DNA from: RUG12461 sp045661345
GTDB taxonomy: Bacteria > Bacillota > Clostridia > Lachnospirales > Lachnospiraceae
NCBI GenBank assembly: GCA_045661345.1
Contig: JAZRFM010000014.1
Coordinates: forward strand, 1-64,000
DNA length: 64,000 nucleotides
Direction: 5' to 3'
Shown: positions 8,801 through 17,141 of the stretch, one piece after another
Layout of the letters: the number at the start of each line of letters is the position of its first letter
How positions within the stretch are numbered: the stretch's first letter is position 1
Made by a program: the position numbers and the translations under genes
The notes under the pieces: generated by a model
What the model saw: only the letters and a program-made list of their open reading frames with translations
Told to the model about the DNA's origin: nothing
The model's database searches: none

Positions 8801-9027
8801 TCCATCAGATCCAGACCATGCGCAAGGAAGCGGGATTTGAAGTCATGGATCGGATCCGGATCACCTATCAGGGCGGCGATTCCATGGAAAATGTGCTTGC
8901 ATCCTTCCGTGACAGTATCTGCAAGGACACGCTGGCCGAGGATATTGCGCAAACACCGGTCAAAGGGTATACTAAAGAATGCAGGATCAACGGGGAAGTG
9001 GTGACGCTTGGCGTCGAGAAGCTGTAA
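5833..9027 (+). CDS. ileS: Isoleucine-tRNA ligase, long (IleS2-like) form
   Basis: 1064 residues. Charges tRNA-Ile with isoleucine. Class I signature PHIGH lies near residue 49 and KMSKS in QDENGQKMSKSKGN near 616. The editing (CP1) domain is present between them, with AWTTTPWTLPSNVSL near 219. Cys pairs such as CPRCGTPLSS, CWRCDTPL and CTSCGK...CPDCGREM can bind zinc. The length and the C-terminal anticodon part (MSNWYVRRSRERFW, then a long tail with LVHQIQTMRKEAGFEV) match the longer eukaryote-like IleS2 type rather than the roughly 920-residue IleS1. IleS2 enzymes are often poorly inhibited by mupirocin. The ATG at 5833 has AGAGGAGG before it; an in-frame ATG at 5806 does not. There is no room for a T-box leader in the 84-bp gap upstream. 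Confidence 0.97.
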   Translation: MYRKIDPAVKTVAREKEIERFWKEKEIFEKSLKLREGCPTYTFYDGPPTANGKPHIGHVITRAFKDMIPRYRTMKGNYVPRKAGWDTHGLPVELEVEKLLGLNGKEQIEEYGMEPFIKKCKESVWKYKGMWEEFSGTVGFWADMDDPYVTYDDDFIESEWWALKEIWDRKLLYKGFKIVPYCPRCGTPLSSQEVAQGYKTLKERSAVVRFRVKGEDGYFLAWTTTPWTLPSNVSLCVNPEETYVKVMAKADQKAYILAQKRADEIFAGYGKDVEGAPYEVLEEYTGRDLEHREYEPLFACAATDAERQHKKGFYVTCDDYVTMTDGTGIVHIAPAFGEDDANVGRNYDLPFVQMVDETGRMKEETPFAGYRCKPTADEIKNGAVSADPEVLKYLDKEGLLFSAPKFEHDYPHCWRCDTPLIYYARESWFIKMTAVKDDLVRNNNTVNWIPKSIGEGRFGNWLENIQDWGISRNRYWGTPLNIWECTSCGKQISIGSRSELAEKSGRPEAREIELHRPYIDEVTIKCPDCGREMRRVPEVIDCWFDSGAMPFAQHHYPFENKELFEQQYPAQFISEAVDQTRGWFYSLMAESTLLFNKAPYENVLVLGHVQDENGQKMSKSKGNAVDPFDALARHGADAIRWYFFINSAPWLPNRFSDKTVTEGQNKFLNTLWNTYAFFVLYANIDDFDPTKYTLDYEKLPVMDRWLLSRLNTLVKTVDENLYAYRIPEAARALDDFVDEMSNWYVRRSRERFWAKGMEQDKINAYLTLYTTLVTLSKTAAPMVPFITEEIYRNLVCSVDAAAPESVHLCDFPVCDEAKIDAALEESMEEVLAIVVHGRACRNLANIKNRQPVGEMFVEAERALSDFYTAIIREELNVKKVTFTEDVSGYTTYRFKPQLRTVGPKYGRFLKGIQEALSAIDGNSAMNELKSKGVLALPSVDASIALAEEDLLIEVAETEGFVTDGDQKVTVVLNTTLTPALLEEGFMRELVHQIQTMRKEAGFEVMDRIRITYQGGDSMENVLASFRDSICKDTLAEDIAQTPVKGYTKECRINGEVVTLGVEKL

Positions 9028-9084
9028 CGGCTCATCCCCACGGTTCTGAGCAGTCACGAAAGCCTACAAAAAAGGAGAAAAAAA

Positions 9085-11550
9085 GTGAAGTATAAGGCAT
9101 TTGAAAAGAAAGCATTCCAAAAGGAGATCGAGGATCATATCCGGGTACAGTACCGCAAAACCCTGAAGGAAGCCAGCAATCAGGAGATCTTTCAGGCGGT
9201 TTCCTATGCGGTCAAGGATGTCATCATTGATAACTGGCTTGCGACCCAGAAGGTGATGGACGAGACGAAGGAAAAGGTCGTCTACTATATGTCCATGGAG
9301 TTTTTGATGGGACGGGCACTGGGGAACAACCTTATCAATCTCTGCGCTTATCAGGAGATACAGGAGGCGCTGGAGGAGATAGGGATCGATCTCAACGCCA
9401 TCGAGGATCAGGAACCGGATCCGGCTCTCGGAAACGGTGGTCTGGGGAGACTTGCCGCATGTTTTCTGGAATCCCTTTCCACGCTGGGATACCCGGCTTA
9501 CGGATGCGGGATCCGCTATCAGTACGGCATGTTCAAGCAGCAGATCCGGGACGGTTATCAGGTGGAGGTGCCGGACAACTGGCTGAAGGACGGCTATCCC
9601 TTTGAGCTGAAGCGTCCGGAATATACCCATGAGGTTAAATTCGGCGGCTATATCCGCACGGAGCCGCAGTCGGACGGCAAGCTGAAATTCATTCACGTGG
9701 ATTATCAGTCCGTCAACGCGGTGCCTTACGATATGCCCATCGTCGGCTATAACAACAACATGGTCAACACCCTGATTATCTGGGATGCGGAGCCGATGAA
9801 TGTCTTCGAGCTGGCTTCCTTTGATAAGGGGGATTATCAACGCGCCATGGAGGAAGAGACCCTGGCGAAAAACCTCGTCAATGTCCTCTATCCCAATGAC
9901 AATCATATCTCCGGCAAGGAACTGAGACTGCGGCAGCAGTACTTCTTTGTTTCCGCCTCCGTACAGCGTGCCATCGAGCGTTTCAAACGTCTGAACCCGG
10001 GACTGGATATCAGAAATCTTCCGGATAAGGTGGCTTTCCAGCTCAATGACACCCATCCGACGGTAGCCGTTGCGGAGCTGATGAGAGTGCTTTGCGATGA
10101 TGAAGGACTTGAGTGGGAGACGGCCTGGGATATCACAACCAGGGTCTGCGCCTACACCAACCATACGATCATGTCGGAAGCCCTGGAGAAATGGCCGATT
10201 GAGATCTTTGCAAGACTCCTTCCGCGAGTGTATCAGATCGTGGAGGAGATCAACCGCCGTTTCGTACTGCAGATTCAGACAAAGTTCCCGAACAATGATT
10301 ACATGATCCAGAAGATGGCGATCATTTACGACGGACAGGTAAAGATGGCGCATCTTGCCATTGCCGCAGGGCATTCGGTCAACGGCGTGGCGCGTCTGCA
10401 TACAGAGATTCTGAAGAATCAGGAGCTGCATGAGTTCTACCAGATGTTCCCGAACAAGTTCAACAACAAGACCAACGGGATCACCCAGCGGCGTTTCCTG
10501 CTGCACGGCAATCCGCTCCTTTCCCAGTGGGTGACGGAGCACATCGGCAGCGAATGGATCACGGATCTGTCCCGGATGGAAAAGCTTGCGATCTATGCGG
10601 AGGACGAAAAAGCGCAGCATGAATTCATGAACATCAAGTACCAGAACAAGGTGCGTCTGGCGCAGTATATCAGGGAGCACAACGGGATCGAGGTGGATCC
10701 GCGGTCGATCTTTGATGTACAGGTGAAGCGTCTCCACGAATACAAGAGACAGCTTCTCAACATCATTCACGTCATGTACCTTTACAACAAGCTGAAGGAA
10801 AATCCGAAAATGGATTTCGTTCCGCGTACCTTTATCTTCGGAGCAAAGGCGGCAGCGGGTTATCAGAATGCAAAGCTTATCATCAAGCTGATCAACTCCG
10901 TGGCGGATGTGATCAATAACGACGCGACCATTGAGAACAGGATCAAGGTGGTCTTCATTGAGGATTACAAGGTCAGCAATGCGGAATGGATCTTTGCGGC
11001 TGCGGATGTATCCGAGCAGATCTCCACGGCAAGTAAGGAAGCCAGCGGTACCGGCAACATGAAGTTTATGCTGAACGGTGCTGTGACGCTGGGGACCATG
11101 GACGGTGCCAATGTGGAGATGTTTGAAGAAGTCGGCGAGGAGAACATGGTGATCTTCGGCATGAGCTCGGATGAAGTCATTGCCCATGAAAAGAACCGTG
11201 ATTATGATCCGATGACGATCTTCAATGCGGATCAGGATCTCAGACAGGTATTGATGCAGATGGTCAGCGGATTCTGGTTCCCGGAGAATTCGGAGCTCTT
11301 CCGCCCGCTTTACAATTCTCTGCTCAATACGCAGTCCACGGATGTGGCGGACCGGTACTTTATTCTTGCAGATTTCCGTTCTTATGCGGAGGCGCAGGAA
11401 AAGATCATGAAGGCTTATCAGGACGAAAAGACCTGGGCGAAGATGGCGATTCTGAATGTTGCACATGTCGGCAAGTTCAGCTCGGACCGCACCATTGAGG
11501 AATATGCACAGGAGATCTGGGATCTGAAGAAGATCACGGTAAATCGGTAA
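9085..11550 (+). CDS. glgP: Glycogen/alpha-glucan phosphorylase
   Basis: 821 residues. Releases glucose 1-phosphate from glycogen or maltodextrins using phosphate and PLP. Family blocks are complete: YYMSMEFLMGRALGNNL near 71, ALGNGGLGRLAACFLES near 113, FQLNDTHPTVAVAELMR near 315, and the PLP-lysine segment EASGTGNMKFMLNG at about 651-664. The start is a GTG (9085) with AAAGGAG eight bases upstream. It follows ileS by 57 bp and is closed by a hairpin at 11580. The GH13 enzyme at 25980 could act in the same alpha-glucan breakdown, but it is not linked in an operon. A glgP symbol is used; malP-type specificity cannot be excluded. Confidence 0.95.
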   Translation: MKYKAFEKKAFQKEIEDHIRVQYRKTLKEASNQEIFQAVSYAVKDVIIDNWLATQKVMDETKEKVVYYMSMEFLMGRALGNNLINLCAYQEIQEALEEIGIDLNAIEDQEPDPALGNGGLGRLAACFLESLSTLGYPAYGCGIRYQYGMFKQQIRDGYQVEVPDNWLKDGYPFELKRPEYTHEVKFGGYIRTEPQSDGKLKFIHVDYQSVNAVPYDMPIVGYNNNMVNTLIIWDAEPMNVFELASFDKGDYQRAMEEETLAKNLVNVLYPNDNHISGKELRLRQQYFFVSASVQRAIERFKRLNPGLDIRNLPDKVAFQLNDTHPTVAVAELMRVLCDDEGLEWETAWDITTRVCAYTNHTIMSEALEKWPIEIFARLLPRVYQIVEEINRRFVLQIQTKFPNNDYMIQKMAIIYDGQVKMAHLAIAAGHSVNGVARLHTEILKNQELHEFYQMFPNKFNNKTNGITQRRFLLHGNPLLSQWVTEHIGSEWITDLSRMEKLAIYAEDEKAQHEFMNIKYQNKVRLAQYIREHNGIEVDPRSIFDVQVKRLHEYKRQLLNIIHVMYLYNKLKENPKMDFVPRTFIFGAKAAAGYQNAKLIIKLINSVADVINNDATIENRIKVVFIEDYKVSNAEWIFAAADVSEQISTASKEASGTGNMKFMLNGAVTLGTMDGANVEMFEEVGEENMVIFGMSSDEVIAHEKNRDYDPMTIFNADQDLRQVLMQMVSGFWFPENSELFRPLYNSLLNTQSTDVADRYFILADFRSYAEAQEKIMKAYQDEKTWAKMAILNVAHVGKFSSDRTIEEYAQEIWDLKKITVNR

Positions 11551-11579
11551 AGGGAAGTGCGGCAGTGCTCATAACGAGA

Positions 11580-11606
11580 AAGCCGGCAGGGGGTAGCTGC
11601 CGGCTT
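11580..11606 (+). terminator. Terminator after glycogen phosphorylase
   Basis: Perfect 10-bp stem AAGCCGGCAG / CTGCCGGCTT with a 7-base loop, 29 bp after the stop codon. The T-run is short and mixed (CCTGTGTATT). Confidence 0.6.
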
Positions 11607-11765
11607 CCTGTGTATTAGGAGAGAGATTTGATGAAAAAGTAGGATTTTTGGCTTTTTTTCTTTCTTACACTCTTTATATCGGACCGCTTCCCAAAAACTG
11701 AACCCCCTTTTTGAAAATTTTTCATTTTTTTTCTGTCTGAATATGAAAAAGGAGACCCCATTCCC

Positions 11766-12623
11766 ATGAAAATCGAAGCACCCGCAAAAATCAATCTGGG
11801 GCTGGATGTGATCTGCAGAAGGCCGGACGGATATCACGAGGTTGATATGATCATGCAGACCATCGATCTGTTTGACACGGTGACCCTCGAGCAGAACGAA
11901 GCGCCGGGGATCCTCCTTACCACAAATCGGCCGGAGCTTCCGAATGATGAGGGGAATCTGGCCTACCGCGCGGGTAAGCTGTTGTTTGAGACCTGCGGGG
12001 GAGAAGAGAAGGGCGTCAGAATCCATATTGAAAAACGGATTCCCATGGCTGCCGGACTGGCGGGGGGATCTACGGATTGTGCGGCGGTTCTGTCCGGCAT
12101 GAATACGCTCTTTTCTTACGGACTGCCGATGGAAAGGCTGATGGGGCTCGGGAAGAAGCTGGGAGCGGATGTGCCCTACTGTCTGCAGCAGGGGACGGCG
12201 CGTTCCCGCGGGATCGGAGAAAAGCTGACAGCCCTGCCAAAGATGATGCCGTGTCCGGTGCTGATCGCAAAGCCCGGTGTATCGGTTTCCACAAAAGCGG
12301 TCTATGAAGGGCTGCATCTGGATGAAACGACGGTCCATCCGGATATCGATGCGCTGGAAGACGACATTCGCCGGCAGGATCTTTCTGCCCTGGCGAAAGA
12401 TATGGGAAATCTGCTCTCAACCGTCACGGAGGAGCTGCATCCGGAGATCAGAAAGCTCATCAGGCTTATGGAAGCGCATGGGGCGCTGCGTGCCATGATG
12501 AGCGGAAGCGGCCCCACGGTTTTCGGACTATTTCCGGATAAAAAAACGGCGCAGGAGGCTGAGAAAGCTGTGCGTGTCTCAGGCCTTGCGCCGGATGTAT
12601 GTCTGACTCAAATCTCAGAGTGA
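11766..12623 (+). CDS. ispE: 4-diphosphocytidyl-2-C-methyl-D-erythritol kinase
   Basis: 285 residues. ATP-dependent kinase of the MEP isoprenoid pathway, acting between IspD and IspF (ispF is at 38420). N-terminal APAKINLGLDV and RPDGYHEVDMIMQ are typical, and the GHMP kinase ATP loop is PMAAGLAGGSTDCAAVL (about 94-110). The C-terminal MMSGSGPTVFGLF block is also present. The GGAG ribosome site at 11751-11754 lies 11 bases before the ATG, a long spacer. The last 9 bp overlap the 3' end of the convergent DUF1934 gene. Confidence 0.95.
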   Translation: MKIEAPAKINLGLDVICRRPDGYHEVDMIMQTIDLFDTVTLEQNEAPGILLTTNRPELPNDEGNLAYRAGKLLFETCGGEEKGVRIHIEKRIPMAAGLAGGSTDCAAVLSGMNTLFSYGLPMERLMGLGKKLGADVPYCLQQGTARSRGIGEKLTALPKMMPCPVLIAKPGVSVSTKAVYEGLHLDETTVHPDIDALEDDIRRQDLSALAKDMGNLLSTVTEELHPEIRKLIRLMEAHGALRAMMSGSGPTVFGLFPDKKTAQEAEKAVRVSGLAPDVCLTQISE

Positions 12624-13067
12624 AAATCCTGCCTCTTTGGCGTCCGCCGAGATGGATACCCTGCAGTCCGCCAGATGGTGGTTGTTCAGCTCCAGTCCGT
12701 AGCGTACCTCCACAAGGAGGGAGGTATCGGTTTCCAGAATATTGATGTGCTCCGTATTCAGCCCGATCAGGAGATTCCCGAAGGGCGTATAATAATAAGA
12801 GTTGGTCTTCTGGTTCTTCTGAAACAGCATATGCGTATTGACGGGTCCGTCTTTTAAAATGTCAACCGCATCGGTGCTGATTTTTACGGTATTTTTTGTC
12901 ACGCCGGATTCGTCCGGCAGGATTTCTTCGTAGCGGAGATATCGCTTGCCGTTCTTTTTATAATAACGGCCGGAGGTGATGATCTCTGTTTCTTCCGGAT
13001 CGCTGGTGTCAGGCGAGAATTGCATGCCGCGCACTTTGATCCAGACATCGGATTCTGTTTCGATCAT
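12615..13067 (-). CDS. DUF1934 (YwiB-like) beta-barrel protein
   Basis: 150 residues. Pattern fits DUF1934: an early VWIKVRGMQ strand, then GRYYKKNGKRYLRYEE, TVKIS, then YYYTPFGNLLIGLNT and a final LLVEVRYGLELN block. Members are small lipocalin-like cytosolic proteins with no proven role in B. subtilis. The start codon overlaps the stop of the upstream reverse gene (ATGA), so the two are coupled. At its 3' end it overlaps ispE by 9 bp. Confidence 0.75.
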   Translation of the reverse strand: MIETESDVWIKVRGMQFSPDTSDPEETEIITSGRYYKKNGKRYLRYEEILPDESGVTKNTVKISTDAVDILKDGPVNTHMLFQKNQKTNSYYYTPFGNLLIGLNTEHINILETDTSLLVEVRYGLELNNHHLADCRVSISADAKEAGFSL

Positions 13068-13573
13068 TTCTTCTTTTTCTTATTATCGGTGTCTTTCTTC
13101 GGTTGCGGTCTGTACTGCTTTGCTTTTTCCATGAGCTTCTGACGAAAGCTCTTTTTCTTTGGCGCTTCAATCGTCCCGCGGATGCCTTTGACACCGGTAA
13201 TGTAAAGACCGCTGACGGTGGCTTTGACTTCCTTCTTCAGTGGAATCATCTCAAAGACGGTCTCCTCCGCAATGAAGGTCATGATACGCGGTCCGACCTT
13301 TGCCTTCACGATGGGAAGCTTTGCCAGCTTCGCCAGCCGCGGGGTCTGCGCAATCACAGCCTGGGGAAGACCGGAGTCCTTGATATGCATCTTCTTTTTA
13401 TCGATGACAAGCATCGTGATCTGCTGTGCGGCAGCTGCAATCTGCTCATCCTGTGCAGCTTTTTTCTTTTCCGCCCGCTTTCCGAGAATGTATAAAATAA
13501 TGATGCCGGCGATCAGCACAACGGCGATCACGATGAGCACGATGGTTACGGTGGGTATGCCTCCTGAATTCAT
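13064..13573 (-). CDS. Single-pass membrane protein, conserved hypothetical
   Basis: 169 residues of unknown function. One strong membrane helix (VTIVLIVIAVVLIAGIIILY, about 9-28) is followed by a charged KKKAAQDEQ linker, a globular part (about 50-135) with repeated Val/Ile/Lys strands, and a very basic tail ending in five Lys. The short N-terminus suggests the main part is cytoplasmic. It is the first gene of a two-gene unit with the DUF1934 protein. The basic tail may touch nucleic acid or phospholipid; this is a guess from charge only. Confidence 0.65.
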   Translation of the reverse strand: MNSGGIPTVTIVLIVIAVVLIAGIIILYILGKRAEKKKAAQDEQIAAAAQQITMLVIDKKKMHIKDSGLPQAVIAQTPRLAKLAKLPIVKAKVGPRIMTFIAEETVFEMIPLKKEVKATVSGLYITGVKGIRGTIEAPKKKSFRQKLMEKAKQYRPQPKKDTDNKKKKK

Positions 13574-13777
13574 GGATATGTCTCCTTCTTTGTTATCAAC
13601 CTTTTTGACAGGAGGATCAGTGGTTTATGGCGTTTCCTGTCAAAAAAATCCGAGTATTATGCTACCACGGTTTTTGTGAAAAATCAATGACCGTACTTTC
13701 TTTTATGGCTGGTTTATGGTATCATTCGGCAGTAGGTTTTGATGGGAGATTCTATACACAGAGAGGAATGTTTACCG

Positions 13778-15004
13778 ATGAAGAAAAAAACAATAGGCCT
13801 GCTTTTGCTGGCGTTTACCATGGCTTTTACCGCAGGCTGCGCAAACAATACAGCGGGCGGCGGGACGGAAAGCGCATCCTCTACGGAACAGGAGGCGGCA
13901 ATCGAAAATCCTTATTCGGATCAGATCGACTACGATGCCTCAAAGTACGTGACCCTGGGGGATTATAAGGGCCTGGAAGTCACCGTGGAGGGTGATTATG
14001 ATGTGACGGATGCGGACGTCAGGGAAGAGGTGGAGCTGGAGATCTCCATGATGGGAGAGGACTACCGGACGCCGAACCGAGAGATTATCGAGGACGGGGA
14101 TCAGGTCAATGTAGACTATGTGGGAACCATTGACGGCGAGGTCTTTGAGGGCGGAACCGCACAGGAGCGGGATATCGTGATCGGAAGCGGCATGATGATC
14201 GACGGCTTTGAGGACGGGCTGATCGGGAAAAAGGTCGGAGAAGTCGTGGAGCTGAATCTCAAGTTCCCGGAGGATTATGCGAAAACGGATCTGGCCGGGA
14301 AGGATGTGGTCTTTTCCGTGACGATCAATTCCCTGAAAGAGCCTGTGGAAGTGACGTATGATACGCTGACGGATGACTATATCAAATCAAAGACCGGCAT
14401 GGAATCGGTGGATGAATACCTGAAGGAAGTACGCGCGGCGATGGAGGAAGAGGCACAGAACGCGAAGGAACAGAATGCGACCTATGCGGTGCTGGAAAAG
14501 CTGCTGGAGGTCTGCAAGGTCACCGGGCATCCGGAAGGGCTTGAGGAAGAACGGATGGAACAGGAGATGCAGTATTACCGTGATATGGCATCGGCACAGA
14601 ACGTTGACCTGGCAACGATGCTGTCCTATTACGGGATGACCGAGGAAAATCTCCATGAGCAAATAGAGGAAGCCACGTCGAAAAACGTGGATATGGAGCT
14701 GATCCTGCAGGCCATTGCGGACAAGGAAGGAATTTCCAAGGATGAGGACGCGTATCAGGCCTATATCAAGGACGTGCTTTCACAGGGGATTTTTGAGGAC
14801 GAGGATCAGCTGTACAGTGATTTTTCCAAGGAGTATGTGCGGCGGCAGTACTGCCTGGATAAAGCGCGGGAGCTGGTAGAGAGCAGCGCTGTCCTGAAGT
14901 ATGAGAAGAGCACGGATACGCAGAAGGGAACGGAGAAGGAAACAGAAAAAGATACGGAAAAGGATACAGAGAAAGAGACAGAGACGGAGTCTGAGAAGGA
15001 GTAA
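13778..15004 (+). CDS. Secreted trigger-factor-like peptidyl-prolyl isomerase, lipoprotein
   Basis: 408 residues. The signal peptide ends in a lipobox-like FTAGC with Cys21, so the mature protein is probably lipid-anchored outside the membrane. Residues about 95-180 are an FKBP-type PPIase like the middle domain of trigger factor (VNVDYVGTIDGEVFEGGTA, IGSGMMIDGFEDGLIGKKVGE). Residues about 190-385 resemble the helical trigger-factor C-domain (ERMEQEMQYYRDMA, YYGMTEENLHEQI). The ribosomal-protein-binding N-domain is replaced by the signal peptide and a short linker. The tail is a KETEKDTEK-type repeat of about 28 residues. The start at 13778 has GAGGAA upstream; an ATG at 13739 in the same frame would put a non-signal extension in front. 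Only 4 bp separate it from asnS. It likely folds or matures secreted proteins. Confidence 0.8.
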   Translation: MKKKTIGLLLLAFTMAFTAGCANNTAGGGTESASSTEQEAAIENPYSDQIDYDASKYVTLGDYKGLEVTVEGDYDVTDADVREEVELEISMMGEDYRTPNREIIEDGDQVNVDYVGTIDGEVFEGGTAQERDIVIGSGMMIDGFEDGLIGKKVGEVVELNLKFPEDYAKTDLAGKDVVFSVTINSLKEPVEVTYDTLTDDYIKSKTGMESVDEYLKEVRAAMEEEAQNAKEQNATYAVLEKLLEVCKVTGHPEGLEEERMEQEMQYYRDMASAQNVDLATMLSYYGMTEENLHEQIEEATSKNVDMELILQAIADKEGISKDEDAYQAYIKDVLSQGIFEDEDQLYSDFSKEYVRRQYCLDKARELVESSAVLKYEKSTDTQKGTEKETEKDTEKDTEKETETESEKE

Positions 15005-15008
15005 GGTT

Positions 15009-16403
15009 ATGGAAAAACTGACGAACATCCGGGATATTTTCCGGAACACGGACGCTTATATCGGACAGGAAGTCACGGTGGGGGGATGGATTCGAAACCA
15101 TAGAGACAGCAAAACCTTCGGGTTTATCGTACTGAATGACGGCACATTTTTTGAACCGCTGCAGATCGTCTATGGCAACGGACTGCCAAATTTTTCACAG
15201 ATCATCAAGCTGAACGTCGGCGCGGCCATCATCGCCCGGGGGCTTCTGGTTGCAACCCCTGACGCACAGCAGCCTTTTGAGGTGCAGGCACAGAGTATCG
15301 AGATCGAGGGACCTTCCACACCGGATTATCCGCTGCAGACAAAACGCCACAGCTTTGAATATCTGCGGACCATCAGCCATCTGCGCGCCCGTACGAATAC
15401 CTTTGAGGCGGTGTTCCGTGTGCGTTCGCTGATCGCCTATGCGATCCACAAGTTTTTCCAGGAGCGGGATTTTGTCTATGTCCATACCCCGATCATCACC
15501 GGCAGCGACGCGGAGGGCGCGGGAGAGATGTTTCAGGTGACGACCATGGATCTTGCAAGCGTGCCCATGACGCCGGAGGGCAGAGTGGATTATGCAAAGG
15601 ATTTTTTCGGGAAATCCGCAAATCTGACGGTCAGCGGACAGCTGAACGGAGAGACGTTTGCGCAGGCGTTTAAGAACATCTATACCTTCGGACCCACGTT
15701 TCGGGCCGAGAATTCCAATACCACCAGGCATGCGGCGGAGTTTTGGATGATCGAGCCGGAGATCGCCTTTGCGGATCTGGAGGATGACATGATTCTGGCG
15801 GAAAGCATGCTGAAGTTTATCATTCATTATGTGCTGGAGCATGCCCCGGAGGAGATGGAGTTCTTCAACAGGTTTGTGGATAAGGGACTTCTGGACCGGC
15901 TGCACCATGTGGCGGAGTCTGAGTTTGCAAGGGTAACCTATACCGAGGCGATTGCGCTTCTTGAGAAGCACAACAGGAAATTCGAATACAAGGTTTCCTG
16001 GGGATCCGACCTGCAGACCGAGCACGAACGGTATCTGACGGAAGAGGTTTATAAACGTCCGGTGTTTGTGACGGACTATCCGAAGGAAATCAAGGCATTC
16101 TACATGAAGCTGAATCCGGACGGAAGGACCGTGGCTGCGGTGGACTGCCTGGTGCCGGGGATCGGAGAGATCATCGGCGGCTCCCAGAGAGAAGATGATT
16201 TTGAAAAACTGAAGGAGCGAATGAACGAGATGGGGTTGCGGGAAGAGGATTATGCCTTCTATCTGGATCTGCGGAAATACGGCTCCACCAGACATGCGGG
16301 CTTTGGCCTCGGATTCGAACGCTGCGTCATGTACCTTACGGGTATGGGAAATATCCGTGACGTGGTGCCCTTCCCGAGAACCGTTGGGAATTGTGACCTG
16401 TAG
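15009..16403 (+). CDS. asnS: Asparagine-tRNA ligase
   Basis: 464 residues. Class IIb synthetase that charges tRNA-Asn. The N-terminal OB-fold (VTVGGWIRNHRDSKTFGFIVLND) binds the anticodon. Class II motif 2 is FRAENSNTTRHAAEFWMIEPE and motif 3 is GFGLGFERCVMYLTG near the C-terminus. The C-terminal NIRDVVPFPRTVGNCDL ending is typical of AsnRS. AAGGAG at 14995-15000 lies inside the end of the preceding lipoprotein gene. Upstream in-frame ATGs fall within that gene and are not used. Presence of AsnRS means that Asn-tRNA can be made directly. Confidence 0.96.
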   Translation: MEKLTNIRDIFRNTDAYIGQEVTVGGWIRNHRDSKTFGFIVLNDGTFFEPLQIVYGNGLPNFSQIIKLNVGAAIIARGLLVATPDAQQPFEVQAQSIEIEGPSTPDYPLQTKRHSFEYLRTISHLRARTNTFEAVFRVRSLIAYAIHKFFQERDFVYVHTPIITGSDAEGAGEMFQVTTMDLASVPMTPEGRVDYAKDFFGKSANLTVSGQLNGETFAQAFKNIYTFGPTFRAENSNTTRHAAEFWMIEPEIAFADLEDDMILAESMLKFIIHYVLEHAPEEMEFFNRFVDKGLLDRLHHVAESEFARVTYTEAIALLEKHNRKFEYKVSWGSDLQTEHERYLTEEVYKRPVFVTDYPKEIKAFYMKLNPDGRTVAAVDCLVPGIGEIIGGSQREDDFEKLKERMNEMGLREEDYAFYLDLRKYGSTRHAGFGLGFERCVMYLTGMGNIRDVVPFPRTVGNCDL

Positions 16404-16442
16404 AGAGCGGACAATGGATGCACAATACCGGAGGTGGGTGGA

Positions 16443-17141
16443 ATGCGGTTTCCAAATGCATACAAGGGCGTGACAAAGCTGTTTGCGGCGCAGGTCATAG
16501 ATGTTGCGGTGTCGGCATTGGCTCTGTCTTTTGTCATTATCCTGATCGCACTGAGCCGGACTGCGCCCCTCACACAGGCGATCATAGGCGGGCTTGGCCT
16601 CGTTGGACTTCTTCTTTTAAGGGTGTGTATTTTTGTGTTGAGGCTTATCGGACTGATAGAGGCGAGGAAAGACGACAAAGGTTTTTTTTATGCTTTCTGT
16701 GTGTCCTGTGGGGCACTGCTCCTGTTCCTCATACAGTTTATGGTGAGGTTTGTCAACGAGAGGGTAGGGGGCTGGCTCAATATTCTGGTAACGCTCTGCT
16801 TTTTGATTTCGGTTGAACTGATCCTGATCAGCCTCCATAACCTTGGAAAAGAACTGAACAATCCGCCCGTGGTTTTTGCGTCATCCAGGCTGCAGCTTTT
16901 GATGGTGATCTTCTATACGGTCATTCTGCTGATTGATGTCTATGATAATATCCCCAACATGGCGGAGCAGGCTACCTCCGTCATCAGGTCAATACTGGAA
17001 TTTCTTGCGAGTTTGATGCTGATGATTTATTACGGAAAAGCAAGGAAGATGCTCTCAAAGCCGGATGATCCCGATCAGGAGGGAGAGAATCCGGGACAGA
17101 CTAAGGGAAACGCTGGAGCCGATCCAGCCGATGCTGGATGA
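16443..17141 (+). CDS. Polytopic membrane protein, unknown
   Basis: 232 residues. Six membrane helices can be seen (about 18-38, 43-66, 83-105, 112-133, 150-165 and 178-198), with a loop of conserved look NLGKELNNPP between helices 4 and 5. The C-terminal 30 residues are hydrophilic. GGAGGTG at 16430-16436 with a 6-base spacer selects the ATG at 16443 over the in-frame GTG at 16434. It follows asnS by 39 bp. Its 3' end overlaps the convergent gene 17101-18198 by 41 bp. I do not recognise the family. Confidence 0.65.
   Translation: MRFPNAYKGVTKLFAAQVIDVAVSALALSFVIILIALSRTAPLTQAIIGGLGLVGLLLLRVCIFVLRLIGLIEARKDDKGFFYAFCVSCGALLLFLIQFMVRFVNERVGGWLNILVTLCFLISVELILISLHNLGKELNNPPVVFASSRLQLLMVIFYTVILLIDVYDNIPNMAEQATSVIRSILEFLASLMLMIYYGKARKMLSKPDDPDQEGENPGQTKGNAGADPADAG

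Noticed and set aside
9064..11466. 800-codon reverse open frame antisense to glycogen phosphorylase
   Set aside because: It is a shadow of the codon bias of glgP. No family likeness, and the forward gene is certain.
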